Shown here in pieces: positions 24,033 through 31,123 of a stretch of DNA of 43,702 nucleotides. Each line of letters begins with the position of its first letter. Within the stretch, counting starts at the first letter, position 1. The notes beneath the pieces are model-generated. The model searched no databases, had not been told where the DNA came from, and was given only the letters and a program-made list of their open reading frames with translations. The DNA is from a virus. Both the position numbers and the translations under genes were made by a program. Location: positions 1-43,702 of IMG/VR virus record IMGVR_UViG_3300028883_000074; one strand, 5' to 3'.

Positions 24033-24281
24033 TTGTTTGTTTATTTCGTTTTTTAGGACTCTGGTTGCTGCTGCCATTATTTTAGCTACGTCGTAAGGGT
24101 GTCCTAATTGGGATACAGCTGGTGTTTGAGTTTCTGGATGCGTGAATACTACCGCCATATTTGTTATATTGTGTTTTTTCGCCACTTCGTTAAATTCTTC
24201 TATTACTTTGTCTGCCCAGTCTGATAGCTGTTCTTTTTTATTCAAATCTGCCTTTTGGGAGGCTTCCGATTTGGTTTCCAT
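24021..24281 (-). CDS. Small hypothetical protein (minus-strand island 3)
   Basis: An 86-residue protein with a charged helical N-terminus (KADLNKKEQLSDWADKVIEEF), then a short strand region (MAVVFTHPETQTPAVS), and a C-terminal helix. A GGGGAAA purine run lies before the ATG. It overlaps the 3' end of the repeat protein by 12 bases and is divergent from the gene at 24337. No family is recognised. Confidence 0.6.
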   Translation of the reverse strand: METKSEASQKADLNKKEQLSDWADKVIEEFNEVAKKHNITNMAVVFTHPETQTPAVSQLGHPYDVAKIMAAATRVLKNEINKQLET

Positions 24282-24306
24282 TTCGTTTCCCCGTGGTATT
24301 TAAACT

Positions 24307-24320
24307 TAGTGTCTACACTA
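24307..24320. promoter_or_regulatory. Perfect inverted repeat in divergent region, operator-like
   Basis: TAGTGT-CT-ACACTA is a perfect 6-base inverted repeat with a 2-base centre. It is placed between the divergent genes at 24281 (minus) and 24337 (plus), 16 bases before the + start. Symmetric sites of this size often bind dimeric repressors, but one copy is weak evidence. Confidence 0.35.
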
Positions 24321-24336
24321 TTTACTGGAGAAAGCG

Positions 24337-25023
24337 ATGATTGCAGAAGCTACTAGAGAAGAGAAAATTTTTCGTGTTTACGAATTATTTCAGAAAAACG
24401 CTCTGAGATACAAGAAGTCGATACAATTCCCAGATAATACAGATCCAAGAAAGACTTATAGTTGGAGATATTTAAATAATTTCGTTAAGAAGCTAGAGAA
24501 AGAAGATATATCGGACGATATGATGTCAACTGTTATTGCACATATAGTGGAAGATGGTTACAAGACTAAATCATTGTATCGAAGGGGTATAGCGATACTG
24601 GACGAGAAGGATGCTATAAGTAAATGTATAAACGAGCTTGAACGTGAAGTTAATGACGAGATGAGAGAAATAAAGAATATACAAGCATCATATCTTTTCG
24701 TATTAAAAGAAATGAAAGTCGGGAAAAAGAGAAACCTAAAAGAGACACTATCGGAGCGTAAAAGAAGATTAGGATACGCCAATATTGTCCGATGGTTCAG
24801 GGAGAGACGCATAACTGCAGGGTTTATCTCCTTATCCAAATCTTGCATTGAGGCATTAGAACAACTTGACGATGACGAGTTATCAATGCTTCCCAGTAAA
24901 AGGGAAATGAGATTTAAAAGACACAAACTGATTCTAAATTACAAACCTCAAATCAGAGAGATACTAGGAACAGAACTAGGAGATAAAAATGCCAGAAGGT
25001 ATCACCATCGAAGAAGCATATAA
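24337..25023 (+). CDS. Hypothetical helical protein upstream of ribonucleotide reductase
   Basis: A 228-residue, highly charged, almost all-helical protein (Lys, Arg, Glu; e.g. ELEREVNDEMREIKN and SERKRRLGYANIVRWFRERR). It has no recognised motif. The SD TGGAG precedes the ATG. It overlaps the reductase start by 35 bases, so it may be co-translated with it. The coding strand is A-rich, unlike the G/T-rich virion genes before it. A regulatory or DNA-binding role is possible because it is basic and helical. Confidence 0.62.
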   Translation: MIAEATREEKIFRVYELFQKNALRYKKSIQFPDNTDPRKTYSWRYLNNFVKKLEKEDISDDMMSTVIAHIVEDGYKTKSLYRRGIAILDEKDAISKCINELEREVNDEMREIKNIQASYLFVLKEMKVGKKRNLKETLSERKRRLGYANIVRWFRERRITAGFISLSKSCIEALEQLDDDELSMLPSKREMRFKRHKLILNYKPQIREILGTELGDKNARRYHHRRSI

Positions 25024-27715
25024 AACATGCGAAACAATAACAAAAGACCGTCTAGCAGCCAAAATATTAGTGGACAAATACTTCCTACAAGACCCAGAAA
25101 CCAAATTATATACAGAACATAAACCAGAACACCTATGGGATAGATTAGCCAAAGCAATATCACAAGCCGAAATAAAACAGCTGAAAAAAGAATTTGAATT
25201 AAAATTCAGAGACTTATTAGAAGATTTCAAATTTGTACCAGGTGGAAGAATCTTATACGGCCTAGGAAACCCATATGCCAACATAACCCTAAAAAATTGC
25301 TACGTCATAGACATTCAGGAAGATTCCATTAAAGGTATATTCGATACAGCATATAAGATGGCTGAGACCTACAAGGCCGGAGGCGGTTGTGGTATCGATA
25401 TTTCGAGGCTTAGACCCAAAGGTTTGCCTGTACACAATGCCGCTAGGACGTCATCAGGTTCTGTTTCTTTTATGCAATTTTTCAGTACTGTGACTGGTAT
25501 GATTGGTCAGAATGGTAGGATAGGTGCTTTGCTTATTTCGATTGATGTTGATCATCCAGATATTATGGATTTCATTAAGATCAAGGGCGGTGATGATCTT
25601 GATTTAGTTCGGTATGCGAATGTTTCGGTTAAGATTACTGATGAGTTTATGAGGGCTGTTGAGGATGACGGAGAGTATGATTTGAAGTGGAATGGCCAGG
25701 TGTTTGATACGGTCCCTGCTAGGAAGGTTTGGAATGAGATAATTCATCGTGCGTGGAAGCGTGGTGAGCCTGGTATGTTGTTTTGGGATACTGTTAAGAG
25801 GACGGTGCCGGCGCATCATTATGGTGGTTTTGGGTGTGTTACTACAAATCCTTGCATTACTGGTGATACAAGGATTCTTACAGACTCTGGTTATAAGACA
25901 GCCAGACAATTATGGGCAGAAGGCGAATATCAGGAGTATATTAGCAGGGATCAAGGTCTGGTATTGGATATTATGACTATTAATGGTCCTGGGAAGGCAA
26001 CAAGAGTTTATAGGACTTCTAAATCAGAAAAGATCTTCAGAGTATTATTGGACAATGGTTCTTATATAGATGCTACCTCTAATCATAAATTCATAAAAAC
26101 TGATGGTAGCAGAATTGAATTGTTACAATTAAATAAAGGAGACGAATTATGGTCTTATGAAGATAACAATAAATTTAAATCCAAAATAATATCTATCTCA
26201 TATCTTAAAATAGATGAGACATTCTGCCTTACAGAACCAAAAACAAATTCTTTTGTTGCTAATGGTGTAATTATTGGTAATTGTGGTGAAACGTTGTTAT
26301 CCCATGGTGATTCCTGCAATTTAGGTTCAATGAATCTGAGCAAATACGTAAAGGATCCATTTTCAAGTGAAGCTGAATTCGATTATGATAAATTCGGATC
26401 AGATGTAAAACTCGCTGTTCGTTTCCTAGATAATATTATAACGCTAGAAAAAGCCCCACAAGAATTCCAACAATGGGCCAATGACAATGGACGTCGCCTA
26501 GGTCTGGGCATCATGGGCCTAGCTGATCTGTTCCTGATGATGGGCATGCGTTTTGATGACGAGTCTGCAATAGAATTGACAGAAGAGGTAATGAGCCGTT
26601 TTGCCCATGACAGTTATGAGGCGTCATGTGATTTAGCAGTTGAGAAAGGTGCTTTTCCCGTTTATGATTTCAAGACCCATATGAAGTCTGAATTCATGCA
26701 ATCTCTCCCAGAGGGATTGACACGGAGAATAGAGAAAGAGGGTCTCAGAAACATAAGCATCCATGCCATAGCACCTACGGGTTCTCTTTCTCTTATATCC
26801 CAATGCTCATCCGGGATAGAGCCAGTATTCCAAATGAAGCATGTGAGAAAGACCAATCTGGGGACGTCAAAGAAGGTAGAACATCATACCGTATTTCATC
26901 CAGCTGCTAGGAAATATTGCGAGATTCATAATACTGAGGATTTGCCTGATTATTTTATTTCGGCACATGATGTAGATCCGAAGCATAGGATCAGATTACA
27001 GAGCGTGACGAACAGGTATATCGATCAGAGCATTAGTAATACTGTTAATCTTCCTAGGGATTGCAAGCCTGATGTTATTTCCTATTATTATCAGGAGGCA
27101 TGGAGGGCTGGTTGTAAGGGTATTACGGTCTATCGTGATGGTAGTAGAGAGGGTGTTTTGGTTACGGAATCCGAATCTGAATCTGAAATTAAGCGCCATA
27201 AGTCTCCTAAGAGGCCTAGGAAGTTGGATGCGGTTGTTCGTTTGATTAAGCCGAATGGTAAGATATATACGGTGTTTATTGGGTTTTTGAAGGGTAGAGT
27301 TTTCGAGGTTTTTGCTTTAGATCATGCTCAGGCTGGTGTTGCAGATAGGCAGAAGGGTCATATAATTAAGCATAAGAATAAGGGCGAAGCGAAGGGTACT
27401 TATGAATTTGAGAGTGGTGCCATGGTTGTAAGACAATTGAATAGGTATGAGGATGAGGCTGCTTCTCTTATTACTAGGCTGATTTCTACTTCTTTGAGGC
27501 ATGGTGTTCCTATTGAGTTTGTGGTTGATCAGATTTTGAAGTCTCAGGAGACGGTTACGTCGTTTGCTAAGGCTATTGCGAGGGCTTTGACTGAGTATAT
27601 TGATGCTAAGGAAGCTAAGGGTTCGTTTAAGTGTACTGATTGTGGTAGTAGTAATGTGAAGTTTGAGGGCACTTGTAGGACTTGTCAAGATTGTGGTAGT
27701 TCTAAGTGTTCTTAG
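24989..27715 (+). CDS. nrdJ: Class II (adenosylcobalamin-type) ribonucleotide reductase with mini-intein
   Basis: A 908-residue precursor that converts ribonucleotides to deoxyribonucleotides. Exteins carry the family's KNCYVIDI, GGGCGIDISRLRPKG, SSGSVSFMQF and GRIGALL, then TTNP, a split, and CGE (the active-site NxCxE loop). Downstream come DSCNLGSMNLS and a cysteine-rich ribbon at the end (TDCGSSNVKFEG ... CQDCGSSKCS), typical of NrdJ. No NrdB subunit is needed or seen. A 143-residue intein (residues 289-431) sits directly before the loop's catalytic-site Cys, leaving 765 residues after splicing. The start is fixed by AGGAGA. Codon choice changes from A/C-rich to G/T-rich near 25330. Confidence 0.93.
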   Translation: MPEGITIEEAYKTCETITKDRLAAKILVDKYFLQDPETKLYTEHKPEHLWDRLAKAISQAEIKQLKKEFELKFRDLLEDFKFVPGGRILYGLGNPYANITLKNCYVIDIQEDSIKGIFDTAYKMAETYKAGGGCGIDISRLRPKGLPVHNAARTSSGSVSFMQFFSTVTGMIGQNGRIGALLISIDVDHPDIMDFIKIKGGDDLDLVRYANVSVKITDEFMRAVEDDGEYDLKWNGQVFDTVPARKVWNEIIHRAWKRGEPGMLFWDTVKRTVPAHHYGGFGCVTTNPCITGDTRILTDSGYKTARQLWAEGEYQEYISRDQGLVLDIMTINGPGKATRVYRTSKSEKIFRVLLDNGSYIDATSNHKFIKTDGSRIELLQLNKGDELWSYEDNNKFKSKIISISYLKIDETFCLTEPKTNSFVANGVIIGNCGETLLSHGDSCNLGSMNLSKYVKDPFSSEAEFDYDKFGSDVKLAVRFLDNIITLEKAPQEFQQWANDNGRRLGLGIMGLADLFLMMGMRFDDESAIELTEEVMSRFAHDSYEASCDLAVEKGAFPVYDFKTHMKSEFMQSLPEGLTRRIEKEGLRNISIHAIAPTGSLSLISQCSSGIEPVFQMKHVRKTNLGTSKKVEHHTVFHPAARKYCEIHNTEDLPDYFISAHDVDPKHRIRLQSVTNRYIDQSISNTVNLPRDCKPDVISYYYQEAWRAGCKGITVYRDGSREGVLVTESESESEIKRHKSPKRPRKLDAVVRLIKPNGKIYTVFIGFLKGRVFEVFALDHAQAGVADRQKGHIIKHKNKGEAKGTYEFESGAMVVRQLNRYEDEAASLITRLISTSLRHGVPIEFVVDQILKSQETVTSFAKAIARALTEYIDAKEAKGSFKCTDCGSSNVKFEGTCRTCQDCGSSKCS
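25853..26281 (+). other. Mini-intein in the reductase active-site loop
   Basis: Residues 289-431 of the precursor. It starts CITGDTRILTDSGY (block A, nucleophile Cys). Block B is YIDATSNHKF with the TxxH signature, and the C-terminal block is LTEPKTNSFVANGVIIGN followed by extein Cys. There is no homing endonuclease domain (about 143 residues only). The residue before the terminal Asn is Gly, where His is usual, so splicing chemistry may be atypical or slower. The insertion sits between Pro and the catalytic-loop Cys, a favoured, highly conserved site. Confidence 0.9.
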
Positions 27716-27733
27716 ATATGATATTTTATTTGT

Positions 27734-28756
27734 ATGAAGTTAGAAGCTCATCAAATTGAAGATTGGGTATCTAGGCATTTCGAATATAAGTATTCGAAGA
27801 ATAAGACTCAGTTGCGTATTTGTAATCCGGATGGCGATAAACGGTTTAATCTTTATATTAATTTGATCGCTGAAGAGAATAAACGTGGTATTGTATCAAA
27901 TTGGGTGCATGATTTCCGTCCTAAACATCAGGATTATGATGGTTCTTTTATTAAGTTTGTAATGAATTATAAGAATTTGTCGTATTATAAGGCTTTGGCT
28001 GATGTTGGTGGTGCGCCTAGTGCTGCTAGGAGGTTGTTGCAGCGTAATAGGATCAGGGACCTTAAAAAGGAGAAGGATGAAAAGCCGCAGGAGCATTTGA
28101 AGCTCCCTGAACATAGTCAGGAGTTTGGTGATTCTGGGAAGAAGTTGGAGAGGGCGTATAGGCGGTATTTGTATGGTCGTGGTGTTTCTGATGATGTGAT
28201 TTCCAGGAATAGGTTGTATTATACTCCTTCTACTATTGTTTTTCCTTATTTTGAGTATGATGATTTGGTTTATTGGCAGGAGAGGTTTGTTATGAATAAG
28301 AGGTTTAATTTTCCTGATGAGTCTGTGACTGGTTTGTCTAAGTCTGATTTTTTATATGGTTTTGATAATGTGGAGTATGGTTGTGAGTCGGTGGTTGTTG
28401 TTGAGTCTATTTTTAATTGTTTGGGTATTGGTGGTGATTGTGTGGCTACTGGTGGTGCTATGATGTCGCGTAATAGTTTGCAGGTTAAGAAGTTGGTTTC
28501 TTTTGAGTCTGGTCTTGTGGTTTTGGCTCCGGATGCTGATGAGGCTGGTATTTTGTCTATTAAGAAGAATTATTTTGTTCTTAGGGATAAGGTCAGGAAA
28601 TTGGCTTATTCTATTCCTCCGGACCCAGATATTGATTGGAACGATATGGACAGTGAGTGTCCTGGTTCGTCTAGGTCTTATATTGAGAATAATGTGTATA
28701 ATTTGAATGCTGGCTCACTTACTCGTCTTCTTAATAGAATCAATTTGAGAAAGTGA
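27734..28756 (+). CDS. dnaG: DNA primase, DnaG-type (Toprim)
   Basis: A 340-residue protein. Residues 27-90 resemble a phage primase zinc-binding domain in layout, but only one Cys (C30) remains of the expected zinc ligands (LRICNPDGDKRFN ... VSNWVHDF). A linker follows, then a Toprim-type catalytic region: ESVVVVESIF (E224), CVATGGAMMS, and VVLAPDADEAG (D267, D269). It would lay RNA primers for the helicase and PolIII fork. Its 42-base 3' overlap with the minus gene and weak ribosome-binding site are unusual. It is short compared with cellular DnaG, as for T4 gp61-sized primases. Confidence 0.85.
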   Translation: MKLEAHQIEDWVSRHFEYKYSKNKTQLRICNPDGDKRFNLYINLIAEENKRGIVSNWVHDFRPKHQDYDGSFIKFVMNYKNLSYYKALADVGGAPSAARRLLQRNRIRDLKKEKDEKPQEHLKLPEHSQEFGDSGKKLERAYRRYLYGRGVSDDVISRNRLYYTPSTIVFPYFEYDDLVYWQERFVMNKRFNFPDESVTGLSKSDFLYGFDNVEYGCESVVVVESIFNCLGIGGDCVATGGAMMSRNSLQVKKLVSFESGLVVLAPDADEAGILSIKKNYFVLRDKVRKLAYSIPPDPDIDWNDMDSECPGSSRSYIENNVYNLNAGSLTRLLNRINLRK

Positions 28757-29032
28757 ATATTCTTTCTTTATAATAAGTTGGTTTGTTTTGAATTTCTTTA
28801 CTGCGTTGTTATATAGGTCGGGTAATTCTTTCTTTACCCATTCTAGGACGGTTTCTAGATTGGTTCTTCTCAGGTGGTTTAGGTTGGCTCGGATTATCAT
28901 AGTATCTCTTGGTGTTGCTCTACGTGCGTCGATGGCTATGGTGTAGCCTTCTGCCTCTCCTAAATATAGAAGTAAGTAATGGTTTGAATTTTTGTCGTAC
29001 AGAACCCAAGTTAGATCTAGTTGCTGAGGCAT
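28715..29032 (-). CDS. Small hypothetical protein (minus-strand island 4)
   Basis: A 105-residue protein with a beta-rich start (LTWVLYDKNSNHYLLLYLGEAEGYTIAI) and a basic helical end. It overlaps the primase gene by 42 bases. Its start lies only 3 bases from the start of the divergent hub gene at 29036, so both promoters must lie inside neighbouring coding sequence. No family is recognised and no good ribosome-binding site is seen. It is supported by protein-like composition and pattern shared with the other minus islands. Confidence 0.55.
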   Translation of the reverse strand: MPQQLDLTWVLYDKNSNHYLLLYLGEAEGYTIAIDARRATPRDTMIIRANLNHLRRTNLETVLEWVKKELPDLYNNAVKKFKTNQLIIKKEYSLSQIDSIKKTSK

Positions 29033-29035
29033 AAT

Positions 29036-30352
29036 ATGGCCAAAACCGGTTTAACAAAGATTTCGTCACGTCCCAAGTTATATTTAACAATCGAAGGAGG
29101 AAAGGACCTTGGATATATCTTCGAAAGATTCGAGTGGCAAGCTATGACCAATGGCGGTTATATCGTCAGGGGTAAAGTCAGAGACTCTTATTGGAACGTC
29201 CTTAGGGAGTTTGCTACTCAGGATAAGTATCTTGATAGGGGCAGAAGGATTCCGACTAAGGTTGTGTGGGAATTGGAGTGGCCTGGCGCGGATCGTACGG
29301 GTAAGCATTTAGGTTATTTGGTTGATGTTAGGGCTAATGGTATTAATACTGGTGGTGGTTTTGAGTTTGTTGCTGTTGATCCTCCGTCTTATTGGCTTAA
29401 TGCTGGGGATAGTTCTGGTGAGGTTTATGAGGGTTCCGTAAAGGAGGTTATTGAGCAGGTTATTCAGCGTTATTTTATTGAGCCTAATAGGTCTGTGGTT
29501 GAAGAGGGTGGTCGTGTTGAGGTCAGTGAGACTTTAGATAATGTTAAGAATAAGTGGTATATGATGAGGATGGATCCTAAGACGTTTATAGGTTCTTTGC
29601 TTGATTGGGCTTCTAGTGTTACTGGCAATAAGACGAATTTTATTGTTTCTAGTGATGGGAATTTGGAGAATGAGGTTCCTGTTATTTGGGTGAAGGAACA
29701 AGCAGCTAGGAACCCTATCGATTATGGTTCTTGGGTTTTTGATACGAATGCACCTGGTGGCCATGATGGTATGAACTTCGAGTTTTTGGCGAATACGTTT
29801 ATTTCTGTATTTCAGAGGCAGCTTATCACTGGGGGTATTTCTGCTACTACTGAGAAGTATATTGATAGGATTACTGATGCTGGTCGTACTTTTGCACATG
29901 TGTATGATGAGAATACTTCTTCTAAGAAGAATGTTAATATTGATGAGAGAAAGGGTTTTAAGAAGCCTCAAGGTCCTCCTGGTTCTTTCGAGAAGCCACA
30001 TGAGTGGTCTACTAGCGTCTTGGCGATTCCTGAGCATAATGCGGGGGATCTTGGTTTACGGTATCAGGATTATATTGACGGTCGGGCTAGGGGTATGTTT
30101 TTGAATATGTTGAATTTGGTTATGAGGTTGAAGGTTAGGGTGACTGGTGAGACTTCTAGGGATCTTGCGAATGCTCATAATTTGGGTGTGAGCAAGATGA
30201 AATTGTTGTGGATTGATGCTGATTTTCAGCCGTTTTTCTTAGGTGGGGATTGGCTTGTTTATGGTTTTCACCATATTATGACTAGGGGTGAGTGGTTCAC
30301 TGATTTGTATTTGGCTCGTCTTGATTATGATGCGAGTGCTGTGAAGGTGTAG
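29036..30352 (+). CDS. Baseplate hub protein, gp27/gpD-like
   Basis: A 438-residue beta-rich protein with the character of contractile-tail hub proteins. An N-terminal beta region (KLYLTIEGGKDLGYIFERFEW, YIVRGKVRDSYW) is followed by a helical middle (SVKEVIEQVIQRYFIEPN) and a second barrel (DWASSVTGNKTNFIVSSDG). The end is GGDWLVYGFHHIMTRGEWFTDLYLARL. TGAGG lies 6 bases before the chosen ATG; an upstream TTG at 29021 is not needed. Position before the tape measure and near gp5-like at 35528 fits a central hub that binds the spike. Its last 56 bases overlap the minus-strand membrane protein. Confidence 0.68.
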   Translation: MAKTGLTKISSRPKLYLTIEGGKDLGYIFERFEWQAMTNGGYIVRGKVRDSYWNVLREFATQDKYLDRGRRIPTKVVWELEWPGADRTGKHLGYLVDVRANGINTGGGFEFVAVDPPSYWLNAGDSSGEVYEGSVKEVIEQVIQRYFIEPNRSVVEEGGRVEVSETLDNVKNKWYMMRMDPKTFIGSLLDWASSVTGNKTNFIVSSDGNLENEVPVIWVKEQAARNPIDYGSWVFDTNAPGGHDGMNFEFLANTFISVFQRQLITGGISATTEKYIDRITDAGRTFAHVYDENTSSKKNVNIDERKGFKKPQGPPGSFEKPHEWSTSVLAIPEHNAGDLGLRYQDYIDGRARGMFLNMLNLVMRLKVRVTGETSRDLANAHNLGVSKMKLLWIDADFQPFFLGGDWLVYGFHHIMTRGEWFTDLYLARLDYDASAVKV

Positions 30353-31028
30353 TGTCGACTACTGCACCTAGTAGGGTTAATGCTCCGAGTGATAGCATGA
30401 GTATGGTCCAGAAGGTCCAATAGCCTCTCTTGTGGTGTCCGGCGTTGTATCCGTCTGGTACTCGCTCGTCCCAATTGTGATTAGACCATGCGTATTTGAG
30501 TGGATCTGATTCGAATTTTTTCTTGGATATTGCGTAGTTTCTCTGTAGTCTCCTCACTACGCATTTTACACCTACGCCTTCTGCTGGGCTGTCTTCGTCG
30601 AATTTCGTATCTGGGCCTTGTATTGTGAATATTTTGGTTCGTCCATTGGTTTCTGGCTTTACGTAGTATCTCTTCCCATCGTAACAGGTCACAAACAGTT
30701 GGTTGTTTTTTCTTTCTTTTGGTGGTTTGTTGAAGATTACTTTCTTTCCTTCTATCTTGTAGTCGTACCCTGCGGGGTTGCTTTCGCTATATGCTCCCAT
30801 TCTTCCTTCTTCCGGATCTGGCAGCACTATGGGCACCCACAAGACAGCCAATCCGACTATGAAGGATTGTTTTATAGACGGCATTTTGATAAAGGCTTTC
30901 TTCGGCCCTAGCAATATTAGTCTGGATATCAGTATAACCAGGAAACCGACTGGGACCAGAAAGACTGTTAGTAGCGCTATGCCGATTAGATTTCTTTTTA
31001 TCCAAGGTAGTGTGCCTTCTTCGTTCAT
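30297..31028 (-). CDS. Membrane protein with three predicted spans (minus-strand island 5)
   Basis: A 243-residue protein. Spans are at about residues 13-40 (IGIALLTVFLVPVGFLVILI), 55-70 (SFIVGLAVLWVPIVLP) and 203-225 (TFWTILMLSLGALTLLGAVV). A soluble loop of about 130 residues lies between the second and third, and the tail is His/Gln/Asp-rich. A perfect SD (AAAGGAGGA) precedes the ATG, so it is likely to be well translated. It lies inside the tail module but on the opposite strand, overlapping the hub gene by 56 bases. A role in envelope change or exclusion is possible; there is no family match. Confidence 0.7.
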   Translation of the reverse strand: MNEEGTLPWIKRNLIGIALLTVFLVPVGFLVILISRLILLGPKKAFIKMPSIKQSFIVGLAVLWVPIVLPDPEEGRMGAYSESNPAGYDYKIEGKKVIFNKPPKERKNNQLFVTCYDGKRYYVKPETNGRTKIFTIQGPDTKFDEDSPAEGVGVKCVVRRLQRNYAISKKKFESDPLKYAWSNHNWDERVPDGYNAGHHKRGYWTFWTILMLSLGALTLLGAVVDTTPSQHSHHNQDEPNTNQ

Positions 31029-31040
31029 GATGTTCCTCCT

Positions 31041-31068
31041 TTGTCTTGTTGTATCGTGCTAGGATAAT
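31041..31068 (+). promoter_or_regulatory. Candidate sigma-70-type promoter for the tape-measure unit
   Basis: TTGTCT and GATAAT with a 16-base spacer lie in the divergent gap after the minus-strand membrane gene starts. The -10 matches at five of six positions and the -35 at four. It could serve the + strand tail genes from 31124. It directly precedes the shared element at 31071. Confidence 0.4.
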
Positions 31069-31070
31069 TT

Positions 31071-31093
31071 GTAAAGTAGATAGTAAACCAAAC
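31071..31093 (+). promoter_or_regulatory. Shared GTAAAGTAGATA...GTAAA element, copy 2
   Basis: This 23-base stretch closely matches the one at 15231 (GTAGATA and AGTAAAYCAAAC in common). It lies 31 bases before the tape-measure ATG, just after the candidate -10 box, so it may be part of a promoter or mRNA leader. Confidence 0.35.
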
Positions 31094-31123
31094 ATATTAA
31101 GAGTAATTATCGTAGGGGTATCC

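Noticed and set aside
26282-27715. Possibility that the NrdJ C-terminal part is a separate gene
   Set aside because: It is in frame with the intein and completes the NxCxE loop, so one spliced protein explains the sequence.
29534-30037. Arg/Ile/Leu-rich minus frame opposite the hub gene
   Set aside because: Typical antisense translation of T/G-rich + codons; no independent support.
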